Source: an uncultured Faecalibaculum sp.
Lineage (GTDB): Bacteria > Bacillota_I > Bacilli_A > Erysipelotrichales > Erysipelotrichaceae
DNA length: 12,091 nt
Assembly (NCBI RefSeq): GCF_910588395.1
Contig: NZ_CAJUPA010000049.1
Coordinates: 1 to 12,091, forward strand
Reading direction: 5' to 3'
Translations under genes and position numbers: made by a program
Shown: positions 5,234-12,091 of the stretch, piece by piece
How the letters are laid out: each line of letters opens with the position of its first letter
Position numbering within the stretch: position 1 is the first letter of the stretch
The notes under the pieces: model-generated
Told to the model about the DNA's origin: nothing
Database searches by the model: none
What the model saw: only the letters and a program-made list of their open reading frames with translations

Positions 5234-6157
5234 TCAGCTGGACTGGAGGTTCTCCAGCCTGCTGATTCCATCTGAAAAAGCCTCTTCCAGGATGTCCAGA
5301 AACATCAGTACAAAGGGAGTCAGGTCGCCTTTATTCAGTGGGTGTTCCGCTTCTTCAAACGCCCGGTAATACTTCTTCTGATGTTTCCGGAAATCCGATG
5401 AGAGCTGCAGCGCTGCCAGGGTACTGAACTCTCCGGAAACCAGAAGGCTGGTGAGGAACCGGTTGAGTCGTCCGTTTCCATCGTAGAAGGGATGAATATA
5501 GCCAAACAGAAAATGGAAGACCGCTGTCCGGATCAGAAACGGGATTGCATCATCCTGTGTCAGTTCCAGGGCTGCTTCCATCAGCTGGATAATTTTGCTT
5601 TCCGGCTGGATTCCTTTGTGAACGGTTTTCAGCCCATCCGTAACCGCCACAGAATGTGCCCTGAAAATTCTGCCGTCCGGTCTGTTGTGCGGAGTATCCC
5701 GGACGATGTCCTGAACCAGCATCGCATCATAGAGTTTGCGGATGTCCTGAGGTGTTTCGGGAAACTGAACTTTCCCGGAAAGCAGGCAAAGATACTGCTC
5801 CAGCTGTCCTGCAAACCTGGTTCCGGGCTGGGCAGAAAGCGCATTCTGCAGATCTTTCCGGCTGCAGTGTATGCCCTCAATTGCATTGCTTTGTTCTATT
5901 TCCTGAAACAGAGAGTCCATCAGAATCACGGGTAGACAGGGCAATTCAGATTCCAGATGTTCCAGCTGAATCTGCATCTTCCTGATTGCATCACTTTTGG
6001 CCGTCACTTCTCCTGCCAGAACCACAAACGCCGGATTCTCTCCTGCAGAGAATGGAAACCGCAGCGTTTCTTCCCCGTTGTATCTTTCCTTATACTTTTG
6101 CCGATGCAGTTTTTCATCTTCATGGAACCAGCTTTTCAGCGTTCTGTATTGATTCAT
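5234..6157 (-). CDS. Fic family protein (AMP-transferase fold), class II
   Basis: This is a 307-aa Fic protein. The catalytic motif HPFYDGNGRLNR lies at 222-233, with the catalytic His222 and all anion-hole and arginine positions kept, so transfer of AMP (or another nucleotide moiety) from a nucleotide to target hydroxyls is expected. An autoinhibitory motif of the (S/T)xxxE(G/N) type is present N-terminal to the Fic core as SNAIEG (90-95), which defines class II and predicts that Glu94 blocks ATP placement until released. The region before it (about 1-85) matches the usual N-terminal helical domain. The start at 6157 was chosen because AGGAGA precedes it; the frame stays open to 6769 but that part is antisense to the next gene. 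No antitoxin gene adjoins. Target proteins are unknown. It is divergent from the DsbA-like gene. Confidence 0.92.
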   Translation of the reverse strand: MNQYRTLKSWFHEDEKLHRQKYKERYNGEETLRFPFSAGENPAFVVLAGEVTAKSDAIRKMQIQLEHLESELPCLPVILMDSLFQEIEQSNAIEGIHCSRKDLQNALSAQPGTRFAGQLEQYLCLLSGKVQFPETPQDIRKLYDAMLVQDIVRDTPHNRPDGRIFRAHSVAVTDGLKTVHKGIQPESKIIQLMEAALELTQDDAIPFLIRTAVFHFLFGYIHPFYDGNGRLNRFLTSLLVSGEFSTLAALQLSSDFRKHQKKYYRAFEEAEHPLNKGDLTPFVLMFLDILEEAFSDGISRLENLQSS

Positions 6158-6273
6158 ATACTCTCCTGTTTCCTCAGTTCGTATCTGTCTGGCTGCGCAG
6201 AATCTCGAGCTGTTATGAGGCTTAAAGCCTGCAGTCTTGTTCTTTTCTGCTTTCTGCTGTCTTTGTGCCCCAA

Positions 6274-6302
6274 GTATATAGAATGCAGTCTGTTTTGATA
6301 AG
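6274..6302 (-). promoter_or_regulatory. Promoter of the Fic gene
   Basis: On the minus strand, TTATCA (6297-6302) and TATACT (6274-6279) are separated by exactly 17 bp. The -10 matches five of six and the -35 four of six consensus bases. It lies about 117 bp upstream of the Fic ATG, leaving a leader of roughly 110 nt that contains a small dyad (AGGCTT-a-AAGCCT near 6219-6231). No equally good promoter is seen on the plus strand for the divergent DsbA-like gene. Confidence 0.45.
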
Positions 6303-6397
6303 CCCCGCTCATGGCTGTATCTGCCCCTTTCCCCGGGCGTATCATGCAGGTTCCTTTCTTCTTTCCCGGATAATGGTCCTGAAAGAAGGTAATACAC

Positions 6398-7039
6398 ATG
6401 ATCAATATCGTTATGTGGGCTGACCTGCAATGCCCATTCTGTTATGTGGGTGAAACCAGCCTGCAGCATGCCATTGAAGAGCTGGGGCTGCAGGACCAGG
6501 TACGGCTGGATATCAAATCCCGGGAGATCCACCGGCCGGAGGATGGCGACGGTGACATGGAGATGTTTGGCATTTTCCAGCAGAAGGATGGATTTTCTCC
6601 GGAAGGGGCCAGAGCACAGATTGAAAAAATCAACACCATGGGCCGCGAAGAAGCCGGTCTGATTTTTGATTTCGGCAAGGTGCATGAATCCAATGACCAC
6701 GATGCGCACCGTCTGTACAAGCTGGCCCGGGACTGCAATCTGGGGCCGCAGGTTCGGGATGCGCTGCATGATGCCTATTTTGTTCAGGGCGAAAAGCTTT
6801 CAGATCCCGAGGTCCTGGTCAAAGCCGGCAAGGCGGCTGGTCTGGATGAGGATCTGATCCGGCGAATGCTGGCGGATGGCTGGTATGAAAACGAAGTGGC
6901 CAATGATGAGATGGAGTATGAGGCCCTGGCGATTGAATCCGTTCCTTATTTTATAGTGGACCAGGAAGTGATTCCGGAGCATCTGACAAAGGATGAGTTC
7001 GTCAAGGTGCTGAAGAACCATTTGCCTGCTGTATCCTGA
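6398..7039 (+). CDS. DsbA-family thiol oxidoreductase (FrnE-like)
   Basis: This 213-aa protein has a thioredoxin-fold DsbA/FrnE architecture. The redox motif CPFC is at 12-15, right after the first beta strand (IVMWADLQCPFC), the helical insertion spans roughly 60-165, and the cis-proline loop is SVPYF with Pro183. FrnE-type proteins are cytoplasmic disulfide oxidoreductases or isomerases, some linked to oxidative stress; no signal peptide or membrane segment is seen here, so a cytoplasmic role is likely. The physiological substrate is unknown. The ATG follows AAGAAGG at 8-nt spacing. It is a single-gene unit that ends in the symmetric terminator at 7067-7106. Confidence 0.93.
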   Translation: MINIVMWADLQCPFCYVGETSLQHAIEELGLQDQVRLDIKSREIHRPEDGDGDMEMFGIFQQKDGFSPEGARAQIEKINTMGREEAGLIFDFGKVHESNDHDAHRLYKLARDCNLGPQVRDALHDAYFVQGEKLSDPEVLVKAGKAAGLDEDLIRRMLADGWYENEVANDEMEYEALAIESVPYFIVDQEVIPEHLTKDEFVKVLKNHLPAVS

Positions 7040-7066
7040 GATCAGGATCCGGATCGGTCCATCGGC

Positions 7067-7106
7067 AAAAAAAGATGTGGACTGTCAGAGAGCCACATCT
7101 TTTTTT
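7067..7106. terminator. Symmetric bidirectional terminator
   Basis: Seven A (7067-7073), GATGTGG (7074-7080), a 12-nt loop, CCACATC (7093-7099) and seven T (7100-7106) form a perfect stem with matched A and T tracts. It sits between two convergent genes (DsbA-like, plus; AEC permease, minus) and should stop both. Confidence 0.92.
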
Positions 7107-7149
7107 GCATATCCTTGTTCGGACAGAGCTGGACACCTGATTCGATCCA

Positions 7150-8091
7150 TCATCCCATCATGACGGCCAGGACCACATAGACCACCAGCGTTACCAGCAT
7201 GTTCAGGGTAATGATACCGGAACAGTACGCCCGCTCTTCTTCCGTATGAAGCAGGGGCGTGATCTGCACGATGACTCCGAATCCCACCGGGCCCATGAAA
7301 TACAGCCAGGCGGCAGCCGCAAAATCCGGGTTTTCCATGGTGGCTGGAAACAGCAGATAGAGAAGCGCGATGATTCCGGCAAAGAGCAGAACCCGTACTG
7401 CCACAAATCTGGCCGCTGGCTTGAGGATCCGGGGAGAGAACTCCAGATTGAAGCCGATGATAAACAGAATCAGCGGCAGAATGGCCGCGGTAATGGTGGA
7501 CATGATCTGCGAATACAGGCCAAACCAGCTGGTCTGCTGCATCCAGGCATAGAGGCCCGTTACGTTCAGAAACAGTCCGGAAAATGCGGCAATGACCATG
7601 GGAGAATGGATGATGGTTTTGAAGATTTCCCTGCCGCTGGCTTTTTTGTCGGTATACCCCGGCAGCAGCAGAGGAATGATCAGGAAGCAGAATGCCACAC
7701 CGGCCAGGTCCAGCAACATTGGGTCTCCGGCGCTGGGTGACTGCGTGCCAACAATGGACAGAAACAGCGGCAGGGCAAAGTTGCCGCCTTCTGCGGTGGT
7801 AAGCAGAAAGGGCGAAATGGTGGCATAGGGACCAAACAACCGTCTGAGAAGTGTTTTTCCCAGACAATAGAAAACACAGTAGCAGATCAGAATGACAGCA
7901 ACGATTCCTGCAATGGATGGCTGCAGCGTGCTGGAGGCCAGCAGGTTGAAGACCATAATGGGAAACAGGAGACCGAACACGATCTGATTGGCACCGTCTT
8001 TCTGCTCAGGGGTGATCCATTTGCGGGTCCTGGCCAGCCAGCCAAGGCCTGCCATGAAGAATATAGGTGCGAGTGTCTGCAGAGTCTGCAC
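7150..8091 (-). CDS. AEC-family (auxin efflux carrier) permease
   Basis: This is a membrane protein of 313 aa with about ten hydrophobic segments in two five-helix halves split by a hydrophilic loop near 145-160 (GYTDKKASGRE). The N-terminal half carries the unwound-helix signature of the family around EGGNFALPLF (101-110); the second half has PVGFGVIVQ (268-276). AEC members in bacteria move organic acids such as malate or malonate, or other small anions; the substrate here is not determinable. Start choice: the frame is open to a GTG at 8169, but the GTG at 8091 is preceded by AAAGGCGG at 7-nt spacing and starts right before the first helix, giving the usual family length. No ATG start is available. 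No clear promoter is seen in 8092-8250. Confidence 0.88.
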   Translation of the reverse strand: MQTLQTLAPIFFMAGLGWLARTRKWITPEQKDGANQIVFGLLFPIMVFNLLASSTLQPSIAGIVAVILICYCVFYCLGKTLLRRLFGPYATISPFLLTTAEGGNFALPLFLSIVGTQSPSAGDPMLLDLAGVAFCFLIIPLLLPGYTDKKASGREIFKTIIHSPMVIAAFSGLFLNVTGLYAWMQQTSWFGLYSQIMSTITAAILPLILFIIGFNLEFSPRILKPAARFVAVRVLLFAGIIALLYLLFPATMENPDFAAAAWLYFMGPVGFGVIVQITPLLHTEEERAYCSGIITLNMLVTLVVYVVLAVMMG

Positions 8092-8252
8092 GGGAATGCC
8101 GCCTTTCTGCTGTTTATGGTAAGGCAGAAAGCCGGAAGAACAGGACCGGGATGATTGTCCGGGTGTCACATATCCGGTACCGGCTGAACCTGTTCAAACA
8201 GCAGGACGAAGCACCAGGTCCTGCAGAGACTGCGGTTCAGATTCGCATTGAG

Positions 8253-8282
8253 AAAAGACCCGCCAGTCGCGACGGGTCTTTC
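8253..8282 (-). terminator. Terminator of uvrB
   Basis: AAAGACCCG (8254-8262) and CGGGTCTTT (8273-8281) form a 9-bp stem with a 10-nt loop. On the minus strand it is followed by TTTTCT. It lies 30 bp after the uvrB stop codon. Confidence 0.8.
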
Positions 8283-8311
8283 TGTGCTTTCTGCTGTAAA
8301 CAGGATCTGTC

Positions 8312-10339
8312 TCAGTTTCCGGACTCTGCCTTCAGCTCCAGGATCATGTCCCGCAGCTGAGCTGCCCGCTCGAAATCCAGTTCCTTGGCAGCTTCCCGCA
8401 TTTCCAGCTCCATATCCTCGATGAGCTTCTGCGTGCCTTTCTTTCCAAGTTTCTTCTTTTTCAGGTAGCGGCTGGTTTCCGCCTTGGTTTCCTTGCTGCG
8501 AACCACATCCCGGATGGGCTTCAGCACAGTTTTCGGCACAATGCCATGCTCCTCGTTGTACTGCATCTGAATCGCCCGGCGCCGCTTCGTTTCCGAAATG
8601 GCTTCCTTCATGGAGTCCGTCATTTTGTCACCATACATGATGACCTTGCCGCTGGCATTCCGGGCTGCCCGGCCAATGATCTGAATCAGACTCCGCCGGC
8701 TGCGCAGGAAGCCTTCCTTGTCTGCATCCAGAATGGCGATCAGACCCACTTCCGGAATATCCAGACCTTCCCGCAGCAGGTTGATGCCCACCAGGACATC
8801 GTACTTGCCTTCCCGCAGATCATGGATGATTTCCGTCCGTTCAATGGTCTTCACCTCATGGTGCAGCCAGGCCACCTTGATGTCGAGATTCTTCAGATAC
8901 TCCGTCAAATCCTCCGCCATCCGCACCGTCAGCGTAGTCACCAGCGTCCGCTGCCCGGCTGCTATCCGCTGTCGGATTTCATCCACCAGATCATCAATCT
9001 GTCCCTCTGTGGGGCGCACCTCCACTTCCGGATCCAGCAGGCCGGTGGGGCGGATGATCTGCTCCACCACATGGTTGTCCGTCTTCTCCAGCTCATAATC
9101 ACCGGGGGTGGCGCTGACAAAGATTGACTGCCCGGTGACCTGTTCAAATTCCGGAAAGGTCAAAGGACGATTGTCCAGAGCGCTGGGAAGCCGGAACCCG
9201 TATTCCACCAGTGTCTCCTTGCGGGCTCTGTCTCCGTTGTACATCCCCCGAATCTGGGGCAGCGAAGCATGACTTTCATCCACCACCAGCAGAAAATCCT
9301 CCGGCAGATAATCAAACAGGGTATAGGGCTTTTCACCAGGCTTCCGGCCGTCAATGTGCCGGGAGTAGTTCTCGATGCCCGGGCAGACTCCGAACTCCCG
9401 CAGCGCTTCTATGTCATACCGGCACCGCTGTTCCAGCCGCTCCGCTTCCAGTGGCTTGCCTTCTTCCTTGTAGAATTTCAACCTCTCCTCCAGCTCCTCT
9501 TCAATGGTTCCCGCAGCCCGGCGCATGATGTCCATGCTCGTGGCATAGCCGTTGGCAGGATAAATATTGTAAACCGAATATGCCTGCTGCACTTTTCCTG
9601 TCAGCGGATCCACCTGCGTGATCCGGTCGATTTCATCGCCGAACATTTCGATCCGGATCAGATATCTGTCTGTGTGCCCCGGGCTGATTTCAATCGTATC
9701 GCCCCGGACCCGGAAGGTTCCGCGGACCGGATCCATGTCGTTGCGCTTGTACTGCTGGCTCACCAGAAAGCGCATCAGCTCCTGCCGGTCGATTTCCTGG
9801 CCCACCCGGATGGTTTCAATCATATCCCGGTACTGTTCCGGATTGCTGGCACCGTAAATGCTGGCAACGGACGCCACAATGATCGTATCCCGGTGATTCA
9901 GGGCTGCATTGGCTGCCGCCAGGCGCAGCATGTCCAGCTCTTCATTGGTTTTGGTGTTCTTGTCAATATACGTATCGGACTTCGGAATGTAGGCTTCCGG
10001 CTGGTAGTAGTCAAAATAGGAGACAAAATACTCCACATGATTGTGCGGGAAGAACTCTTTGAATTCGGCATAGAGCTGGCTGGCCAGCGTCTTGTTGTGG
10101 GCAAACACAAGAGTCGGACGTCCCACCTGGGCAATCACATTGGATATGGTGAAAGTCTTGCCGGTTCCGGTCGCTCCCATGAGAACCTGCCACTGCTTTC
10201 CCTCTTTTACACCTTCCACCAGCTCCTGAATGGCTTCCGGCTGATCCCCCGAAGGCTTGTAGCTGCTCACCAGCTGAAATGTACCCGGCTCCGCCGTTTT
10301 CCGGCTGTCCTTTGTGCTTTGTTCGTTTGTGGTCTCCAT
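8312..10339 (-). CDS. uvrB: UvrABC system protein B, DNA damage recognition helicase
   Basis: UvrB is the central subunit of nucleotide excision repair: it is loaded by UvrA, verifies damage with its beta hairpin and recruits UvrC. The protein is 675 aa from the chosen start. Visible features: Walker A GATGTGKT 55-62, beta-hairpin region YFDYYQPEAYIP 108-119, DESH 354-357, motif V/VI area with QIIGRAARN 553-561, and a C-terminal UVR motif (about 640-670, LEMREAAKELDFERAAQLRD) for UvrC contact. An upstream in-frame ATG at 10357 would give 681 aa, but the ATG at 10339 has a perfect AAGGAGG at 5-nt spacing (10345-10351), which itself overlaps the longer reading. It lies downstream of the S41 peptidase gene with its own promoter (10406-10434). 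uvrA, often next to uvrB in Bacillota, is not downstream here. Confidence 0.98.
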   Translation of the reverse strand: METTNEQSTKDSRKTAEPGTFQLVSSYKPSGDQPEAIQELVEGVKEGKQWQVLMGATGTGKTFTISNVIAQVGRPTLVFAHNKTLASQLYAEFKEFFPHNHVEYFVSYFDYYQPEAYIPKSDTYIDKNTKTNEELDMLRLAAANAALNHRDTIIVASVASIYGASNPEQYRDMIETIRVGQEIDRQELMRFLVSQQYKRNDMDPVRGTFRVRGDTIEISPGHTDRYLIRIEMFGDEIDRITQVDPLTGKVQQAYSVYNIYPANGYATSMDIMRRAAGTIEEELEERLKFYKEEGKPLEAERLEQRCRYDIEALREFGVCPGIENYSRHIDGRKPGEKPYTLFDYLPEDFLLVVDESHASLPQIRGMYNGDRARKETLVEYGFRLPSALDNRPLTFPEFEQVTGQSIFVSATPGDYELEKTDNHVVEQIIRPTGLLDPEVEVRPTEGQIDDLVDEIRQRIAAGQRTLVTTLTVRMAEDLTEYLKNLDIKVAWLHHEVKTIERTEIIHDLREGKYDVLVGINLLREGLDIPEVGLIAILDADKEGFLRSRRSLIQIIGRAARNASGKVIMYGDKMTDSMKEAISETKRRRAIQMQYNEEHGIVPKTVLKPIRDVVRSKETKAETSRYLKKKKLGKKGTQKLIEDMELEMREAAKELDFERAAQLRDMILELKAESGN

Positions 10340-10405
10340 CGTTTCCTCCTTCCGCATCTATGTAAAAAGGCTTTCCGCAAATCCGTCTGTCATTCACGCA
10401 AAGCC

Positions 10406-10434
10406 ATTGTAAACTCGAAGTTTCCTCTTATCAA
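10406..10434 (-). promoter_or_regulatory. uvrB promoter with operator-like dyad
   Basis: On the minus strand, TTGATA (10429-10434), a 17-bp spacer and TACAAT (10406-10411) form a strong sigma-A promoter, about 67 bp before the uvrB ATG. The spacer holds the dyad AAACT-tcg-AGTTT (10411-10423), and a perfect 10-bp palindrome ACAAATTTGT (10434-10443) abuts the -35. These are plausible repressor sites. The dyad resembles but does not match the Bacillus LexA box (GAAC-N4-GTTC). Confidence 0.7.
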
Positions 10435-10464
10435 CAAATTTGTAAACAACAGTGAATTTCTGTG

Positions 10465-11961
10465 TTATGATTCGCTCGTCAGCAGTGACAGAGCCCGGTT
10501 GCGCTGGGCATCTTCATTCCGCTCATTCTGATAAATCCGGATCAGCGTCAGTTCCGTCAGCCGGTCAAAGGACTCCCTGTCCACGACTCCTGTGGGCTCC
10601 AGACCATTGTCCGCCTGGAACTGCCGCATGGCCTCGCTGGCGGAGGCATCGAAATAGTCATCCGCCCGGTCTGTCTCATATCCCAGATACTGCAGGAACC
10701 GGTGCACCGCTTCGCCGTTTTCGTTCACGGTATCCGGCAGAATCGTTTCCCCGTCCTCCAGACCGGGATAGGTCACCCGGCGGACACTTTCATCCTGTAC
10801 CTCCACATCCGGTGCAAAGCCGTCTTTGTTGATGCTTTTTCCGGAAGGAGTCAGCCATTCGGCAACCGTATATTTCAGACTTGTGCCGTCGCTGAAGGGA
10901 ATGCTCACCTGTTCTGTCCCCTTCCCGTAGGTTTTTGTCCCCACAGTCGTGACATTGTTCAGATTGTCCTTCAGTGCACCGATCAGCACTTCACTGGCAC
11001 TGGCAGAGCTGCCATCCTGCAGGATGACGATGCGGTCAAAATCCGCCTGTCCCTCTTCTTCCGTTTTCAGCAGACGGACCTCGCCGTCTTTCTTTTTCTC
11101 CTGGAAGATCACGGAATCCTTCGGCAGCAGCACCTCGGAAATTTCTTTGGCGGCAGAAAGATACCCGCCTGTGTTTCCCCGCAGGTCAATCACCACATCC
11201 CGGACTCCCCTGGACTCCAGCCGCTTGACCGCACTTTCAAACTCCTTTCCGGAGTTCTCCGAGAAACTCGACAAGCCGATGAGCCCGATTCCGTCCTCCA
11301 CTTCACAGGTCACCGTGGTGTCATACTGACCAGGTTCCAGGGTCAGAGACAGCATCTCGTCGCCCCGGCGGACTTCCACCGGCAGCTTCTGACCGCTGTA
11401 ATTCTGAATGGTCTGGGTGATTTCCTCATTGGAAACCCCTTTGGTATCCTTCGTTCCCACTTTCACCAGCACATCGCCATTCTGCAGCCCCGCTTTGTCT
11501 GCTGTGGAATCCAGAAAGACGCTGCGGATTGTCATTTCGTCATCCTCGTTCCGGAAAAAGGAAATTCCCACGCCGACATTCGAACCCTCCAGGGACTGGG
11601 AAAAGGCTTTGGCTTCTTCCAGATTGAAGTAATTGGTATGGGGATCTTCTTCCAGACTCGTCATGCCCATGATGGCCTGTTCCGCCAGCCGGGAATCGAT
11701 GTCCTCCGACTGATCCGCGTAAAACCACCGGTCTTTCAGCAGCTCATATACGTTTTCGACTTTTGCAAAGTCCGGATTTTTATGAGCGTCCATCAGCAGG
11801 GGAACAGATACCCCTGCCGCAAAAAACGCCGCGCATAACCCTGTTGTGATCCAGACTGTTTTCTTCAGCTTTCTGCTGTTCTCCAGATTCTCTTTGTTCA
11901 CCGGCTTCATAATCCCCGTTTTCTGTCCCCCTGACTGCTGCTTTTCATTACTGCCTTTCAT
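10465..11961 (-). CDS. S41 C-terminal processing peptidase (CtpA/CtpB type) with peptidoglycan-binding domain
   Basis: This 498-aa membrane-anchored serine protease has a charged cytoplasmic tail (1-34), one transmembrane helix (about 35-57), an N-terminal helical region, a PDZ domain (about 125-210, with NVGVGISF and AGLQNGDVLVKV), an S41 core, and a C-terminal PG_binding_1-type domain (about 425-470, SEAMRQFQADNGLEPTGVVDRESFDRL). The catalytic residues by family alignment are Ser321 in SASAS, Lys347 in YGKG and Gln351. Such proteases trim or activate proteins outside the membrane near the wall. The first ATG (11961) lacks a ribosome site; an in-frame ATG at 11910 (481 aa) has only GGGG three bases before it. 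ctpA-like genes commonly sit between ftsEX and uvrBA in Bacillota, so the pairing with uvrB is conserved context. Confidence 0.95.
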   Translation of the reverse strand: MKGSNEKQQSGGQKTGIMKPVNKENLENSRKLKKTVWITTGLCAAFFAAGVSVPLLMDAHKNPDFAKVENVYELLKDRWFYADQSEDIDSRLAEQAIMGMTSLEEDPHTNYFNLEEAKAFSQSLEGSNVGVGISFFRNEDDEMTIRSVFLDSTADKAGLQNGDVLVKVGTKDTKGVSNEEITQTIQNYSGQKLPVEVRRGDEMLSLTLEPGQYDTTVTCEVEDGIGLIGLSSFSENSGKEFESAVKRLESRGVRDVVIDLRGNTGGYLSAAKEISEVLLPKDSVIFQEKKKDGEVRLLKTEEEGQADFDRIVILQDGSSASASEVLIGALKDNLNNVTTVGTKTYGKGTEQVSIPFSDGTSLKYTVAEWLTPSGKSINKDGFAPDVEVQDESVRRVTYPGLEDGETILPDTVNENGEAVHRFLQYLGYETDRADDYFDASASEAMRQFQADNGLEPTGVVDRESFDRLTELTLIRIYQNERNEDAQRNRALSLLTSES

Positions 11962-12002
11962 TATATGCCCGGCAGCACTGATTCAGTCTCCTGCAAGGCT
12001 CA

Positions 12003-12027
12003 TTCCGGCTTTTGAAGAAAGCCGGAA
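12003..12027. repeat. Perfect 10-bp hairpin between the intron end and the peptidase gene
   Basis: TTCCGGCTTT (12003-12012) and AAAGCCGGAA (12018-12027) are perfect inverted complements around a 5-base loop. No T-tract follows on either strand, so a plain intrinsic terminator is not supported. It lies 10 bp downstream of the putative intron 3' end and about 42 bp before the first peptidase ATG. It may be an attenuator, an mRNA-stability hairpin or part of the intron's insertion-site context. Confidence 0.6.
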
Positions 12028-12037
12028 CAGAGTATTC

Positions 12038-12091
12038 AATCGAGTAGAGAGGAACAGGTTAGTGCTGCCCCTCCCTCTCACACCACCGTAC
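12038..12091 (-). mobile_element. 3' end of a group II intron (partial)
   Basis: Read on the minus strand from the edge, the sequence opens with GTACGGTGGTGTGAGAGG, the usual tail of intron domain V running into domain VI, and closes with CTACTCGATT, a common bacterial group II intron 3' terminus. Between them GAGGGGCAG (12066-12074 region) pairs with CTGTTCCTC over nine bases (two G-T) around CACTAAC, as a domain VI hairpin. An A in TCTACTCGAT lies seven bases from the likely 3' splice site, the normal branch-point distance. The reverse transcriptase and most of the ribozyme would be beyond the right edge. Recognition is from remembered family motifs, not a model search. Confidence 0.65.

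Noticed and set aside
6158..6769. Open frame extending the Fic protein by 204 residues at the N-terminus
   Set aside because: It runs antisense through the DsbA-like gene, shows no domain, and the ATG at 6157 has its own good ribosome site.
10411..10423. Bacillus-type LexA box
   Set aside because: The half-sites are AAACT/AGTTT with a 3-bp centre, not GAAC-N4-GTTC. Left as an unassigned dyad.
9269..10531. 420-codon plus-strand frame opposite uvrB, and a 378-codon frame opposite the S41 peptidase (10702-11838)
   Set aside because: Both are antisense shadows of well-identified genes, with no family motifs.
12003..12027. Intrinsic terminator
   Set aside because: The stem is perfect but no T-tract follows on either strand.

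Overview
The window is a chromosomal stretch of a low- to mid-GC Gram-positive bacterium (Bacillota). Evidence: strong AGGAGG-type ribosome sites, short intrinsic terminators, a ctpA-like/uvrB gene pair, and a UvrB with an IDKNTKTNEELD segment that recalls Erysipelotrichia and relatives more than classic Clostridia. The family-level placement is tentative. Six of the seven complete genes lie on the minus strand.

Layout, left to right. (1) 1-3300 is the edge of a type I CRISPR-Cas locus: cas3 (HD nuclease plus helicase, I-E-like) on the minus strand, followed by a 278-bp non-coding stretch. The rest of the cas operon is expected beyond the left edge. (2) 3355-5109 is a half-size ABC exporter. 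(3) 5234-6157 is a class II Fic protein, divergent from (4) a FrnE/DsbA-like thiol oxidoreductase at 6398-7039 (+). (5) After a symmetric two-way terminator comes an AEC-family permease at 7150-8091. (6) 8312-10339 is uvrB, with a clear promoter. (7) 10465-11961 is a membrane-anchored S41 (CtpA/CtpB-type) peptidase with a C-terminal peptidoglycan-binding domain. (8) The right edge carries what looks like the 3' end of a group II intron (domain V tail and domain VI) on the minus strand.

The most interesting part is 113-281. Downstream of cas3, on the same strand, are two degenerate copies of a type I-E-like CRISPR repeat (215-243 and 166-194) separated by a 20-nt spacer-like sequence. A perfect -10 hexamer lies just before them and an intrinsic terminator just after. 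The first 16 nt of the spacer-like sequence match, base for base, a site at 146-161 directly upstream of a good promoter (-35 136-141, -10 113-118) that reads left, presumably into the Cascade operon. This is the architecture of a crRNA-like regulatory RNA (the CreA/CreR class): Cas6 would process it, Cascade would load it, and the loaded complex would sit on the promoter without cleavage, so the system would repress itself when effector is in excess. The sequence features are directly visible. The function is inference.

Other regulatory DNA in the cas region includes a 28-bp element present in front of cas3 and again at the left edge (24/28 identical), and a perfect 14-bp palindrome between that element and the cas3 ribosome site. 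The chromosomal genes to the right look like ordinary housekeeping or accessory genes with short transcription units.
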